From Mycobacterium syngnathidarum (GTDB taxonomy: Bacteria; Actinomycetota; Actinomycetes; Mycobacteriales; Mycobacteriaceae), in assembly GCF_001942625.1 (NCBI RefSeq), contig NZ_MLCL01000093.1, forward strand, positions 62,001 to 126,000: a stretch of DNA of 64,000 nt, read 5' to 3'. Below the pieces are notes generated by a model that saw nothing but the letters and a program-made list of their open reading frames with translations, had not been told where the DNA came from and searched no databases. The translations under genes and the position numbers were made by a program. How positions within the stretch are numbered: the stretch's first letter is position 1; each line of letters starts with the position of its first letter. Positions 24,585-33,385 of this stretch are shown here, piece by piece.

Positions 24585-25661
24585 ATGCAGGAACACCCTG
24601 GTCGGGCACCCAACCCGGTGATCAAAATCCACGATCTCGCCTGGCTGGAATTCGAGAAGCCCGACCTGGTCAAGGCGGAGGCTTTCGCTCGAGCATTCGG
24701 GTTCGAGGTCGCCGCACACACACCCACCGAGCTACGACTGCGCGGGACCGACCCCGGTTCGCCATGCGTATTTGTCCGGCCGGGTGAAAGCTCACGTTTC
24801 ACCGCTGTGGCGTTCACCGCAGCCGACGCGCGTGATGTGCACAGGCTGGCACAACACACAGGCGCCCCGATCCGGGCTCTGCCCGACTCGCTGGGCGGCG
24901 TCGCGGTCGACCTGGCTGATCCCACCGGGCTACCGGTGCGTGTGGTGGCCGGGACCCACCGACTCGGACGGTTGAGCCACCAGGAGCCGCTGCCGCTGAA
25001 CTTCGGTCACAACGCTCCCCGCATCAATGCCACCCAGCGCCCGCCTCGGGTCCCCGCCAAAGTGCAGCGCCTCGGGCATCTGGTTCTGCAGACCACCCGA
25101 TACCGAGAAACTCTCGACTGGTACCTGCAACACCTCGGCCTGATCGTCAGCGATTTCCTGTTCTTTCCCGGACAACGGGAACGCGGACCCACGATGAGCT
25201 TCCTCCGTTGTGACCGTGGCATGACACCGACCGACCATCACACCCTCGCGCTCGCGCTCGGACCCGCAAACCGGTACGTGCACTCAGCCTTTCAGGTGTG
25301 CGACCTCGACGCGCTGGCCGCAGGCGGCCAGCATCTTCGCGACCGCGGCTATCAGCGGTCATGGGGTATCGGCCGCCACATCCAGGGCAGCCAGTTGTTC
25401 GACTACTGGCGCGATCCGGACGGATTCCTCGTCGAACACTTCACCGACGGTGACATGTTCGACTGCACTGCCGCGCCCGAATGGGCCCCTTTCACCGCGT
25501 CCGGGCTGTCCCAGTGGGGCCCTCCGGTAACCCGCGACTTCCTGGGCATCGACCCCAGATCGATCCCCGGCGAGGCGCGTTCGATGTTCAGCGCCCTGCG
25601 TTCCGACAACGAGTTCGACCTCAACCGCCTGCTCGGCCTGATGAAAGTTGCCCAGTCATGA
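24585..25661 (+). CDS. VOC family protein, extradiol dioxygenase-like
   Basis: 358 residues from ATG 24585 (AAGGAG ten bases upstream). Two vicinal-oxygen-chelate modules: the first (about 15-125) starts VIKIHDLAWLEFEKPDL, the second (about 165-315) has RLGHLVLQTTRYRETLDWYLQHLGL, YVHSAFQVCDL and DGFLVEHFTDGD. His in GHLVL, His in YVHSAF and Glu in VEHFTD are at the places of the His-His-Glu iron site of extradiol dioxygenases. It overlaps the FAH gene by ATGA. In this operon it would open an aromatic ring after the hydroxylase; ring cleavage is inferred from neighbours. Confidence 0.82.
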   Translation: MQEHPGRAPNPVIKIHDLAWLEFEKPDLVKAEAFARAFGFEVAAHTPTELRLRGTDPGSPCVFVRPGESSRFTAVAFTAADARDVHRLAQHTGAPIRALPDSLGGVAVDLADPTGLPVRVVAGTHRLGRLSHQEPLPLNFGHNAPRINATQRPPRVPAKVQRLGHLVLQTTRYRETLDWYLQHLGLIVSDFLFFPGQRERGPTMSFLRCDRGMTPTDHHTLALALGPANRYVHSAFQVCDLDALAAGGQHLRDRGYQRSWGIGRHIQGSQLFDYWRDPDGFLVEHFTDGDMFDCTAAPEWAPFTASGLSQWGPPVTRDFLGIDPRSIPGEARSMFSALRSDNEFDLNRLLGLMKVAQS

Positions 25662-26596
25662 CGCTTTCTGTCCTTCGCACCGCCGAATCCTGGTGGCTGC
25701 AAACATCTTCCGGCGCGGTCAGGATCACCACGACGGCCCGCACCACCGCGGAGCTACTCGCCGACCGCGACGCGGTGCGAGCAGCGGCATCCAGTACCGA
25801 GACCGTAGCGGTGGACTCGTTGGAACTGGTGTCGCCGATCACCAGACCTTGTCGGGTCGTCGCCCAGATGACCAATTACGCCTCACATGTCCGGGACTCC
25901 GGGATGAACCCTGACAACGTCCCACTGACGTTCTTCCGCAAGTCATCGGCCTCGATCACCGGCCCGCACGACGACATCATCAAGCCGGCCCACGTGCGCC
26001 TGCTGGACTACGAGGTCGAGATCGGACTGGTGATCGGGCGTGAGATCCCAGCCGGCACAGCGATTTCCACCGACCGACTCGCAGACTACATCGCAGGGCT
26101 GGTGGTCACCAACGACGTGTCAGCCCGCGACGTCCAGTTGCCGCAGACCCAGTTCTACGAGGCCAAGTCCTACCCGAGCTTCACCCCGGCCGGGCCCGCG
26201 CTCGTCCTGCTCGACAGCGACGAGCTCGGCCGGTTCGGCGAGCTCAGGCTGCGGCTGCGGGTCAACGGCGAACTCCGGCAGGACATGCTGGTCGACGGCG
26301 ACATGCTGTACCGGCCCGCGCAGGCGTTGCAGTCTCTGGCCCGGTTCCAGGACCTGGCCGCCGGTGATCTCATCCTCACCGGCACCCCGGCCGGCACGGC
26401 ACTCAGCGCACCTCCCAAGCCGATCGAGATGATCGGCGCGCTCCTGCCGCCGGCGGTGAAGTGGAAGGCCTTCTTCAAACGCCAAGCCGGCAACCCGCGC
26501 TACCTGCACCACCGCGATGTCGTCGAGGCCTCGGTCGCCACCGATGACGGCGCGATCGACCTCGGCCGCCAACGCAACACTGTGCGGTTCGAGTGA
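25658..26596 (+). CDS. Fumarylacetoacetate hydrolase (FAH) family protein
   Basis: 312 residues, ATGA-coupled to the VOC gene. The core LLDYEVEIGLVIGREIPAG supplies the two metal-binding Glu, NDVSARDVQ the Asp, and GDLILTGTPAGTA the closing loop of the FAH fold. The family hydrolyses C-C bonds in ring-cleavage products or decarboxylates/isomerises them. An unusual PPKPIEMIGALLPPAVKWKAFFKRQAGNPRYL insertion lies near the C-terminus. Coupled by GTGA to the following FAD hydroxylase, so the three form one operon. Confidence 0.88.
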   Translation: MTLSVLRTAESWWLQTSSGAVRITTTARTTAELLADRDAVRAAASSTETVAVDSLELVSPITRPCRVVAQMTNYASHVRDSGMNPDNVPLTFFRKSSASITGPHDDIIKPAHVRLLDYEVEIGLVIGREIPAGTAISTDRLADYIAGLVVTNDVSARDVQLPQTQFYEAKSYPSFTPAGPALVLLDSDELGRFGELRLRLRVNGELRQDMLVDGDMLYRPAQALQSLARFQDLAAGDLILTGTPAGTALSAPPKPIEMIGALLPPAVKWKAFFKRQAGNPRYLHHRDVVEASVATDDGAIDLGRQRNTVRFE

Positions 26597-28107
26597 CCTC
26601 GGTTGTCATCGTCGGGGCCGGACCCACCGGGATCGTCGCCGCGACACTGTTTGCCCGCTACCACGTCGACTGTCTGGTGCTCGACCGCTGGCCCGAGGTC
26701 TACCGCCAACCACGTGCCGTACACCTCGACGATGAGATCTACCGCATCCTGGCCGATCTCGGTCTCGCCGAGCAGTTCGCGGCGATCTCCCGGCCCGCGG
26801 CCGGGTTACAGCTGCTCGACGCCGACCTGAAGGTGCTGGCCCGGTTCACTCGCGAGCCCGCGGGCAGGCATGGCTTCCCTCAGGCCAACATGTTCGACCA
26901 GCCCCAGCTCGAGGAACTGCTGCGCGCGAATCTGGCGCGGTATCCCCAGCTTCGGCTACGGACCAACGTCGAGGTCACCGGTTTCACCAGGCTCGGCCAG
27001 GGCCGCCTTCAGGTTGCGTTCGTCGACCGCACCACCGGCGCCACCGAACACGTCGAGGCCGACTACCTCCTCGGCTGCGACGGCGCCAACAGCACGATCC
27101 GTCGAAGGCTCGGGGTCGCGATGACCGACATGCACTTCGAACAGCGCTGGTTGGTGGCCGACGTACGGAGCACTGTCGACCTCAAGCAGTGGGACGGGGT
27201 GCACCAGGTGTGCAACCCGGCCCGTGCCGCGACCTACATGCGAATCGGAAATGACCGCTACCGCTGGGAATTCAGGCTCTTGCCGAACGAATCGGTTGCG
27301 GACTACTCGACGCTTGAGACGCTTCGGCCGTTGATCGCACCGTGGGTCGGTACCTGCGCCGACCTCGAGTTGGTACGGGTGGCCGAGTACACGTTCCGGG
27401 CAGCGATCGCTGAGCGCTGGCGCGTCGGCAATGTGTTCCTGCTCGGAGACGCCGCACATCTCACCCCGCCGTTCATCGGCCAGGGGATGGGTGCAGGGGT
27501 GCGGGATGCGGTGAATCTCTGCTGGAAGCTGGCGGCCGTGATCGCCGGCGATCTGCCGGAGCACATCCTGGACAGTTACCCGCAGGAACGAAAGCCCCAT
27601 GCCCGCGCCCTGATCCGGGTCGCGTTGGCAATGGGATGGGCCATGACGGCCGGGGGCGGGTTCGGTGACACCGTGCGCCGCGCACTGTTACCCCGACTGG
27701 GCCGCATCCCCGCGCTGCGTCTGCGCCTGTTCGACGGGGTCACCCCGGCATTGCGGAGCTCAGCGCTCGTACACCGATCGCTCGGTCGCCGCTCACTCGC
27801 AGGCACGTTGTGCCCCAATACAGTTCAGTCGGAAGGCTTCACCTTCGTGGCCACCACACCGCTGCCTCCCGCTGTCCACGGCGAATTGACCGAACGAGGC
27901 ACAACGGTGCTCGTGGTCGAGCCCGACAGCGAGCTGTGCCGGTGGTTACGCACCGGACGAGCCAAAGCCGCGATCATCCGACCCGACCGCACGGTGATGC
28001 GATCGGGTACGAATGTCGTCGGGCTCTCTGAGCTGGTGCCGTCGTCAGCGGGGTTGGTCAGTTGCCCCAGCCGCGCTGGCCATCCCAGCCGCCGCAGATG
28101 CCGTTGA
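26593..28107 (+). CDS. FAD-dependent aromatic monooxygenase (MhpA/PheA-like)
   Basis: 504 residues from GTG 26593. VVIVGAGPTGIVAA binds FAD, LLGCDGANSTIRR is the DG motif, and FLLGDAAHLTPPFIGQGMGAGVRDAVNL is the GD motif of class A flavoprotein hydroxylases. The closest type is 3-(3-hydroxyphenyl)propionate hydroxylase, which adds an ortho OH before extradiol cleavage; the neighbours (VOC, FAH) fit that order in reverse gene layout. Its last 50 bases overlap the convergent glycine-rich gene. The C-terminal end (RAGHPSRRRCR) reads like a frame extended by chance. Confidence 0.87.
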   Translation: MTSVVIVGAGPTGIVAATLFARYHVDCLVLDRWPEVYRQPRAVHLDDEIYRILADLGLAEQFAAISRPAAGLQLLDADLKVLARFTREPAGRHGFPQANMFDQPQLEELLRANLARYPQLRLRTNVEVTGFTRLGQGRLQVAFVDRTTGATEHVEADYLLGCDGANSTIRRRLGVAMTDMHFEQRWLVADVRSTVDLKQWDGVHQVCNPARAATYMRIGNDRYRWEFRLLPNESVADYSTLETLRPLIAPWVGTCADLELVRVAEYTFRAAIAERWRVGNVFLLGDAAHLTPPFIGQGMGAGVRDAVNLCWKLAAVIAGDLPEHILDSYPQERKPHARALIRVALAMGWAMTAGGGFGDTVRRALLPRLGRIPALRLRLFDGVTPALRSSALVHRSLGRRSLAGTLCPNTVQSEGFTFVATTPLPPAVHGELTERGTTVLVVEPDSELCRWLRTGRAKAAIIRPDRTVMRSGTNVVGLSELVPSSAGLVSCPSRAGHPSRRRCR

Positions 28108-28336
28108 TGCAGCCGTGACCCCAGCCACCCTGGGCGGGATTCCAGCCGCCACAGCCGTTCCAGCCGGGGCCGCTGTCGCAGCCACCACCGCCGCCGGCGT
28201 CGCCGCTACCACTGGGTTGAGCACTGATCGTCGTGGCGGGTGCATCATTCATGATCGCGGCGGTCGGTACTGCTGCAATCGCCACCGCGGCTCCCGCTAC
28301 GAACACTGACCCCATGAGTTTTCGTATGGTTAGCAT
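28058..28336 (-). CDS. Small secreted glycine/cysteine-rich protein
   Basis: 92 residues from ATG 28336 (GAGGAG upstream). A signal peptide (MLTIRKLMGSVFVAGAAVAIAAVPTAA) is followed by a Ser/Gly region and a Gly-Trp-Cys-rich tail (GGGGGCDSGPGWNGCGG ... CINGICGGWDGQRGWGN) with four Cys. Similar small exported Gly-Trp-rich proteins occur in mycobacteria without known function. It lies downstream of the DUF35 gene (44 bases from its stop) and could be expressed from its own promoter. Confidence 0.65.
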   Translation of the reverse strand: MLTIRKLMGSVFVAGAAVAIAAVPTAAIMNDAPATTISAQPSGSGDAGGGGGCDSGPGWNGCGGWNPAQGGWGHGCINGICGGWDGQRGWGN

Positions 28337-28380
28337 GACTCCATACTCCTCTCCTGTGAGCCTCCTGCCAAGTGATGTGA

Positions 28381-28803
28381 TCAAGCCCGCGTGTAGCGCA
28401 GCATCGTCACACCTGCGCCGGCAAAGGCCTCCGGGTAGTCGCAGAAAACCGGCTTGAGCCGCATTCCGACACTGAGTTCCTCCGGTGCGACGTCGATGAT
28501 CTCGGTCGAGAACCGCGGACCTTCATCCCACTCCACGATGCCCAGAATTTGCGGCACCGCGTCGGCGAAGTGCGGGCCTACGGGGCGGCGAGCCACGGTG
28601 AACGAGTACAGCGTGCCCATCCCCGAGATCTCCCGCCACTCGAGGTCGTCGGCGAGCGTGCGGGGCGCCAGGACGCGGGGATAGAACACGTAGGCCTGCG
28701 TCGACGGTGAGTACTGGATGACGATGCGGTGCTCGGCCAGCGCATCCCAGAACGGCGTACTGGTGGGAGTTTTCACCGGCATGGGCCGGGCGAATCCGGT
28801 CAT
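28381..28803 (-). CDS. DUF35 / OB-fold acyl-CoA-associated protein lacking the zinc cysteines
   Basis: 140 residues. The pattern TSTPFWDALAEHRIVIQY ... YVFYPRVLAPR ... LEWREISGMGTLYSFTVARRPVGPHF ... PQILGIVEWDEGPRF is that of DUF35 proteins, which have an N-terminal rubredoxin-like zinc ribbon and an OB fold. The usual QRCxxCG is here QYSPSTQAYV, so the zinc site is gone. DUF35 proteins partner thiolase-like enzymes, as in the ChsH2-Ltp2 steroid aldolase. It lies four bases after the thiolase-like gene, so a complex is likely. Confidence 0.83.
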   Translation of the reverse strand: MTGFARPMPVKTPTSTPFWDALAEHRIVIQYSPSTQAYVFYPRVLAPRTLADDLEWREISGMGTLYSFTVARRPVGPHFADAVPQILGIVEWDEGPRFSTEIIDVAPEELSVGMRLKPVFCDYPEAFAGAGVTMLRYTRA

Positions 28804-28807
28804 CGGT

Positions 28808-30028
28808 TCACTCGCCTTCCAGAATCAGGGTGGTTTGCTCGGACAGGATGCCGCCGTTGCCGGAGACGAATGCGCGGTTGCAGTCGGGAACCTGGGCCGC
28901 ACCGGCGCGGGCCATGATTTGGCGGGTGGCATCGCAAACGTGGTGCATGCCGCCGGCCAATCCTGCCTGCCCGAAACCGAGTTGGCCGCCGGCGGTGTTC
29001 AACGGGAAATCGCCGCGGACGGTCAGATCGTGGTCGGACACGAAGGACATACCCTTGCCCTTCTCGCAGAATCCGGCGTCTTCCAGGCTGAGCAGCACCG
29101 TGATCGTGTAGCAGTCGTAGATCGACACCATGTCCATGTCGCGGCGGGTCAGCCCGGCCATCCCGAACGCGGTGTCGGCCGCCTTGCGGATCGGCGTGTC
29201 CAGCAGGTCCTCGGCGTAGGTGGGTGTCTTGAACGGTACGTGCTCGCCAAAACCCTTGATCCACACCGGCCGGTTGCGGGCCCGGGCCGCGATGTCGGCG
29301 CTGGCCACCACGACCGCGGCGCCACCGACACACGGCATCACGATCTCCAGCATGTGCAACGGATCGGCGATCACCGGACTGGCCAGGACGTCCTCGACAC
29401 TGAGCGGGGTGTCTTTCCAGATGGCACCGTCGGTGTGGTTGGCGTTGAACCGCTGGTCCACCACGATCTTGGCCATCGCGCGCTCGTCGTAGCCGTACTC
29501 ATGGGCATAGCGTTGCGCCACCTGCCCGTAGGGCCCGTTCTGGCCGAGGTTGCCGTAAGGAATGTCGAATTCGGCCTGCGGTGAACCGAATTGGTTGCTG
29601 GACGAGCCGAAGAACACCGCATCGGTCAACGCCTTCGGTTTCAGCTCGGAGGACGGCGTGATGTAGCGCGCAGGTAGTGCGCACAACACCACGTCACACA
29701 GGCCGAGCTCGATGGCGGCGGCCGCCCGCCACACCATGCCCGCGGCGCTCGCGCCGCCGAGATCGAGCAACTCGGCGAAATTGGCTCGCACACCCAGATA
29801 CTCGGCCACCGTCGACGGTACGAAAATCTCCGACTCGCCGAGATGCGATGTGACGATGCCGTCGACCTGCTCGGCCGACAGCCCGGCATCCTCCAGGGCG
29901 GCGGCCGCCAGCAGTGCCCACTGTTCGAGAGTGAAGGGCGCCGGTGAGGCCTTCGTCAGCCGTTCGGGCGGCAGCTCGACGTAGCCGACGATCGCGGCGT
30001 CGCCGTGGAGTCCCCTACGCGATCTCAT
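28808..30028 (-). CDS. Thiolase-like protein (SCP-x / steroid aldolase Ltp2 type)
   Basis: 406 residues from ATG 30028 (GAGGA six bases upstream); ATG 30034 gives 408. The thiolase fold is clear (LAAAALEDAGLSAEQVDGI; LLDLGGASAAGMVWRAAAAI), but the active-site Cys position near residue 90 reads LGGAS, without Cys. Y-D-C-Y in VSIYDCYTITVL and GGMHHVCDATRQI match the lipid-transfer/aldolase branch, where Ltp2 cleaves a 17-hydroxy steroid side chain by retro-aldol reaction together with a DUF35 partner. Here the DUF35 gene follows directly. The actual substrate is unknown. Confidence 0.85.
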   Translation of the reverse strand: MRSRRGLHGDAAIVGYVELPPERLTKASPAPFTLEQWALLAAAALEDAGLSAEQVDGIVTSHLGESEIFVPSTVAEYLGVRANFAELLDLGGASAAGMVWRAAAAIELGLCDVVLCALPARYITPSSELKPKALTDAVFFGSSSNQFGSPQAEFDIPYGNLGQNGPYGQVAQRYAHEYGYDERAMAKIVVDQRFNANHTDGAIWKDTPLSVEDVLASPVIADPLHMLEIVMPCVGGAAVVVASADIAARARNRPVWIKGFGEHVPFKTPTYAEDLLDTPIRKAADTAFGMAGLTRRDMDMVSIYDCYTITVLLSLEDAGFCEKGKGMSFVSDHDLTVRGDFPLNTAGGQLGFGQAGLAGGMHHVCDATRQIMARAGAAQVPDCNRAFVSGNGGILSEQTTLILEGE

Positions 30029-30037
30029 CCTCATTCC

Positions 30038-32269
30038 TCACTTACGCGGTAGGCCCAGGATCAGCTGGGCAATGATGTTGAGCTGGATCTCGGTGGTGCC
30101 GCCGCCGATCAACTCGGCGGGTAAGTCCAGATAGGGCGACGCCACCGCGGGTTGGCTGTCGAATTCCATTGCCAGCGGTCCGGTCAGACGCAGCGTGAGC
30201 TCAGCGGCCCGGCGCAACATCACGTTGGTGGCCACCTTGGCGATGCTCGACGCCGGTCCCGGTGCCTGCCCGTCGAGCAGGCGCAACGTCTCACGCACGC
30301 CGAGCGCCTTGAGTGCGTTGGTGTAGGCGTCGATCTCGCCGATGGCGTGGCGCATCGGGTCCGGGTCAGGGCTCACCCCGACGAGTTCGCGCAGCGCGCC
30401 CATCCGGTCGATGTTGACGTATCCGCTGATCGCGACCCGTTCGTGGGCCATGGTGCTGATGGCCAGCTGCCAGCCCGACACCGGATCCCCCAGCAGCATC
30501 TCGTCGGGCACGAAAACGTCGGTCAGGAACACCTCGTTGAACTCGGCCCGCCCGCTGGATTGGGTGATCTGCCGGAATTCCACTCCGGGGGAACGCATGT
30601 CGAGGATGAAGTAGCCGATGCCGCCGTGCTTGGGAGCATCAGGGTCGGTACGGGCCAGCAACGCACCGAAATCGGCCCGGTGCGCCAACGAGGTCCAGAT
30701 CTTGTGCCCGTTCATCTTCCAGCCGCCGTCCACGCGCACGGCGCGGGTACTGAGCGAAGCCAGGTCCGAGCCTGCTCCCGGCTCGCTGAACAGCTGGCAC
30801 CACGACAGCTCGCCGCGCAACGTGGTGGGCACGAAACGTTGTTGCAGTTCCTCGGATCCGGCCGCCATCAGGCTCGGCAGGATCCACTCGGCGATACCCA
30901 CCGACGGCCGTACCAGGCCGGGGCGCAGGGCGAACTCCTCGTCCACGATGAGCTGCTGGCGCACCGTCGCGTCGCATCCCCACGGTGCGGGCCAGTGCGG
31001 GGCGATCAGGCCCGCATCGGCGATCAGCTCGCGCCGTGGGCCGACGGCGAACTCCGGATAGTCGCCCTGGCGGCTGAAACCGGTGTCGGACAGGGTGAGG
31101 GCACGATCCAGCGTTGTGCCTACCCGGGCCCGGAACTCGGCGTCGGACTCACCGAGGTTCACCGTCATGTCCCGGGCGGAGGTGGCCGACAGCTCGCCGA
31201 GGTTGCGGGTCCACCGCGACATCGGGCCGATCGATGCGGCCAGGCTGGTGGCTCGGCGCCAGTACAGGTGCAGGTTGTGTTCCCAGGTGAATCCGATCGC
31301 GCCGAGCATGGTGAGTGCCTCGAGTACCAGGCCCGGTACCGGCATGACCGCCATCACCGCCGCCGAGCAGGCGGCGAGCCGATGCTGCTCGGCGTCCGTG
31401 GATCCACCGAGGGCCCGCACCGCATCCCAGGCCGATGCCGTCGCAAGCGCACTGTTGACCAGCAGCATGGCCGCTTTGTGTTGCAACGCCTGGAACGTGC
31501 CGATCGGCTTGCCGAACTGTTCGCGGCTACGCAGATGCTCGGTGACGATGTCCACACACCACTGGGTGATACCGGCGGCAACCGAGGCGGTGAACGCGAC
31601 GGTCAGATCGGTGACCAGGTCGGCGTCCATGTCGGTCAGGACCGCGGTGGCGGGGACCGCGTCATCACTCAGCCGCAGGACACCCAGATCGGTGGTGAGG
31701 TCGGTGCCGCGGCGCAATTCAACCTGTCCCTCAACCGGATTGAGGACGGCCCAGCGCAGGTCTCCCGTCTCGTCGGCGAACGGCACCACGATGCGCTGCG
31801 CCGATCCCAGCCCCATGGCCACGCCCGACGAGCCGGTGAGCAGCCAACCGTCGCCGACGGCCCGGCCTTGGAAGTCGGACTGCTCGCCGGCCACCACGAC
31901 GGCGGTGGCTCCTTCGGCGATCTCCTTGAGCAGGGTCTGGGCAGCCGGGCTCTGCTGGCGGACCATTGCCGCCCCGGCAATCGCCGTGGCGAGCAACGGC
32001 CCCGGCAACAGTGCCGAGCCCGCGGCTTCCAGCACGCAGGCCATGTCCTCGAGCCCGCCGCCCTGCCCGCCAACGGCCTCAGGCAGGTGCACCGCATGAA
32101 ACCCGTTGTCCACCAATGCGGGCCACCACGGCGGCAACTGCCCGGAGGCCAGCTCGTCGAGCACCGCCCGGGTCCCGTCGACGGGAGCATGCCGGGCCGC
32201 GAAGTGTGCGACGGCTTCGCCCAATTGTTGCTGCTCAGGGGTCAGCGCGATCGATACGTGGGTGGTCAT
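30038..32269 (-). CDS. Two-domain acyl-CoA dehydrogenase (FadE34-like fusion)
   Basis: 743 residues containing two acyl-CoA dehydrogenase modules in a row. The N-terminal module (1-370) is degenerate in the catalytic-base region but keeps REQFGKPIGTFQALQHKAAM and AIGFTWEHNLHLYWRRA; the C-terminal module (about 375-743) has WCQLFSEPGAGSDLASL (FAD/substrate loop) and GGGTTEIQLNIIAQLILGL. The layout is that of FadE34, a fused version of the alpha2beta2 ChsE enzymes acting on steroid side-chain CoA thioesters. Its start overlaps the epimerase stop by ATGA. Confidence 0.88.
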   Translation of the reverse strand: MTTHVSIALTPEQQQLGEAVAHFAARHAPVDGTRAVLDELASGQLPPWWPALVDNGFHAVHLPEAVGGQGGGLEDMACVLEAAGSALLPGPLLATAIAGAAMVRQQSPAAQTLLKEIAEGATAVVVAGEQSDFQGRAVGDGWLLTGSSGVAMGLGSAQRIVVPFADETGDLRWAVLNPVEGQVELRRGTDLTTDLGVLRLSDDAVPATAVLTDMDADLVTDLTVAFTASVAAGITQWCVDIVTEHLRSREQFGKPIGTFQALQHKAAMLLVNSALATASAWDAVRALGGSTDAEQHRLAACSAAVMAVMPVPGLVLEALTMLGAIGFTWEHNLHLYWRRATSLAASIGPMSRWTRNLGELSATSARDMTVNLGESDAEFRARVGTTLDRALTLSDTGFSRQGDYPEFAVGPRRELIADAGLIAPHWPAPWGCDATVRQQLIVDEEFALRPGLVRPSVGIAEWILPSLMAAGSEELQQRFVPTTLRGELSWCQLFSEPGAGSDLASLSTRAVRVDGGWKMNGHKIWTSLAHRADFGALLARTDPDAPKHGGIGYFILDMRSPGVEFRQITQSSGRAEFNEVFLTDVFVPDEMLLGDPVSGWQLAISTMAHERVAISGYVNIDRMGALRELVGVSPDPDPMRHAIGEIDAYTNALKALGVRETLRLLDGQAPGPASSIAKVATNVMLRRAAELTLRLTGPLAMEFDSQPAVASPYLDLPAELIGGGTTEIQLNIIAQLILGLPRK

Positions 32270-33273
32270 ACGCGCCGCCTCGACGTATAGGAGTTGGACG
32301 TGAAGAACCGTGCCCCTTCGGCGATCGCCTCCGTCGTCGGACGCGGCTGCCAGCCGAGCTCGCGAACCGCCTTGCTGTGGTCCATCGGCGACATCACGTG
32401 CATCAACCGCACCGTCAGGGGACTGAGCTGGTTCTCCTTCTTGCGCAGCCGGACCAATGGATCGACGATCGCGCCCGCGGCCGCCAGCACACGGATGGGG
32501 ACACCACGCCGGGGCGGATCGACATCAACCGCCGCACAAGCGGTTTGGTAGATCTCCTGGGCGGTCATAAAGCTCTCGGACACGATGTAGCGCTCACCGA
32601 TCCGGCCCCGTTCGCCTGCCAGGATCAGCGCCTCGGCGGCGTCAGCGATGCCTACTGTCTCCGCCGCCGCTCCCTTGACGTAGAACGGCATCTTGCCCCG
32701 CACCGCGGCGGCGACCAGACCGCCGTGCGGCGTCGGCAGCCAGTCCCCGGGGCCGTAGGTGTTGGAGACGCACATCGCGACCGCGGGCAGCCCATGCTCG
32801 CGTGCGTAGCGCAGCACCATCTGTTCCGCGAGCACCCTGGTGTGCACGTAGTCTCCGCCGATGTCGAGCCAGTTGTGCCGCAGATCCTCGGTGGCGCGCC
32901 CGGATTCGGCGATGCCGATCGTGGCGATCGAGCTGGTGAAGACGAACTTGCTCAACCCCGCCTCTACGGCGACGTCCAGAACTTCTTGCAGCCCTTCGAC
33001 ATTGGTCCGCCACAGCGGTGCGGGGTCGCTCAGCCAGGCCCTGGCGTCGACGACGCAGTAGTACACCACGTCACAGTCGTCCAGCGCCTCGCGCACCGAC
33101 TCGGGATCGAAGATGTCGCCGTAGACGCGCTCGATGTCGAGGTCGTCGATCCCCCGGGTGGAGCTGGTGCTGCGGATCAGCACCCTGACGTCCTCACCTC
33201 GCTCGACCAGCCGCCGGGCGACATGTGAGCCGAGGAATCCGCTGGCCCCGATGACCAGTTTCTTTGTTCTCAT
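32266..33273 (-). CDS. NAD-dependent epimerase/dehydratase family reductase
   Basis: 335 residues. LVIGASGFLGSHVARRL binds NAD(P), VVYYCVVDAR and FVFTSSIATIG place the strand and Ser of extended SDRs. The active-site Tyr-x3-Lys appears as YVHTR (Tyr followed by Arg in place of Lys), an uncommon change. Overall it resembles dihydroflavonol reductase/3-beta-HSD-like proteins of mycobacteria. First gene of the leftward operon with the fused acyl-CoA dehydrogenase, thiolase and DUF35, so it may reduce or oxidise a beta-hydroxy group in the same pathway. Confidence 0.84.
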   Translation of the reverse strand: MRTKKLVIGASGFLGSHVARRLVERGEDVRVLIRSTSSTRGIDDLDIERVYGDIFDPESVREALDDCDVVYYCVVDARAWLSDPAPLWRTNVEGLQEVLDVAVEAGLSKFVFTSSIATIGIAESGRATEDLRHNWLDIGGDYVHTRVLAEQMVLRYAREHGLPAVAMCVSNTYGPGDWLPTPHGGLVAAAVRGKMPFYVKGAAAETVGIADAAEALILAGERGRIGERYIVSESFMTAQEIYQTACAAVDVDPPRRGVPIRVLAAAGAIVDPLVRLRKKENQLSPLTVRLMHVMSPMDHSKAVRELGWQPRPTTEAIAEGARFFTSNSYTSRRRV

Positions 33274-33303
33274 GCGCCCTTGCGTTCGACGTTCTCCAAG
33301 TTT

Positions 33304-33322
33304 ACGAGACGCTACGTCTCGT
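33304..33322. promoter_or_regulatory. TetR operator between the epimerase operon and tetR
   Basis: ACGAGACG-CTA-CGTCTCGT is a perfect dyad with eight-base arms, 31 bases from the epimerase start and 63 bases from the tetR start. Its single position between the two divergent genes suggests one repressor acting on both. Confidence 0.75.
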
Positions 33323-33385
33323 CTTGTGGGAGACTACGGCGGGTAGCTTTCCGTGTAAAGATCCCTGCGGAGGACCGACCAGGAC

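Noticed and set aside
30152..32290. 712-codon plus-strand frame opposite the fused acyl-CoA dehydrogenase
   Set aside because: Antisense shadow; composition unlike a folded protein.
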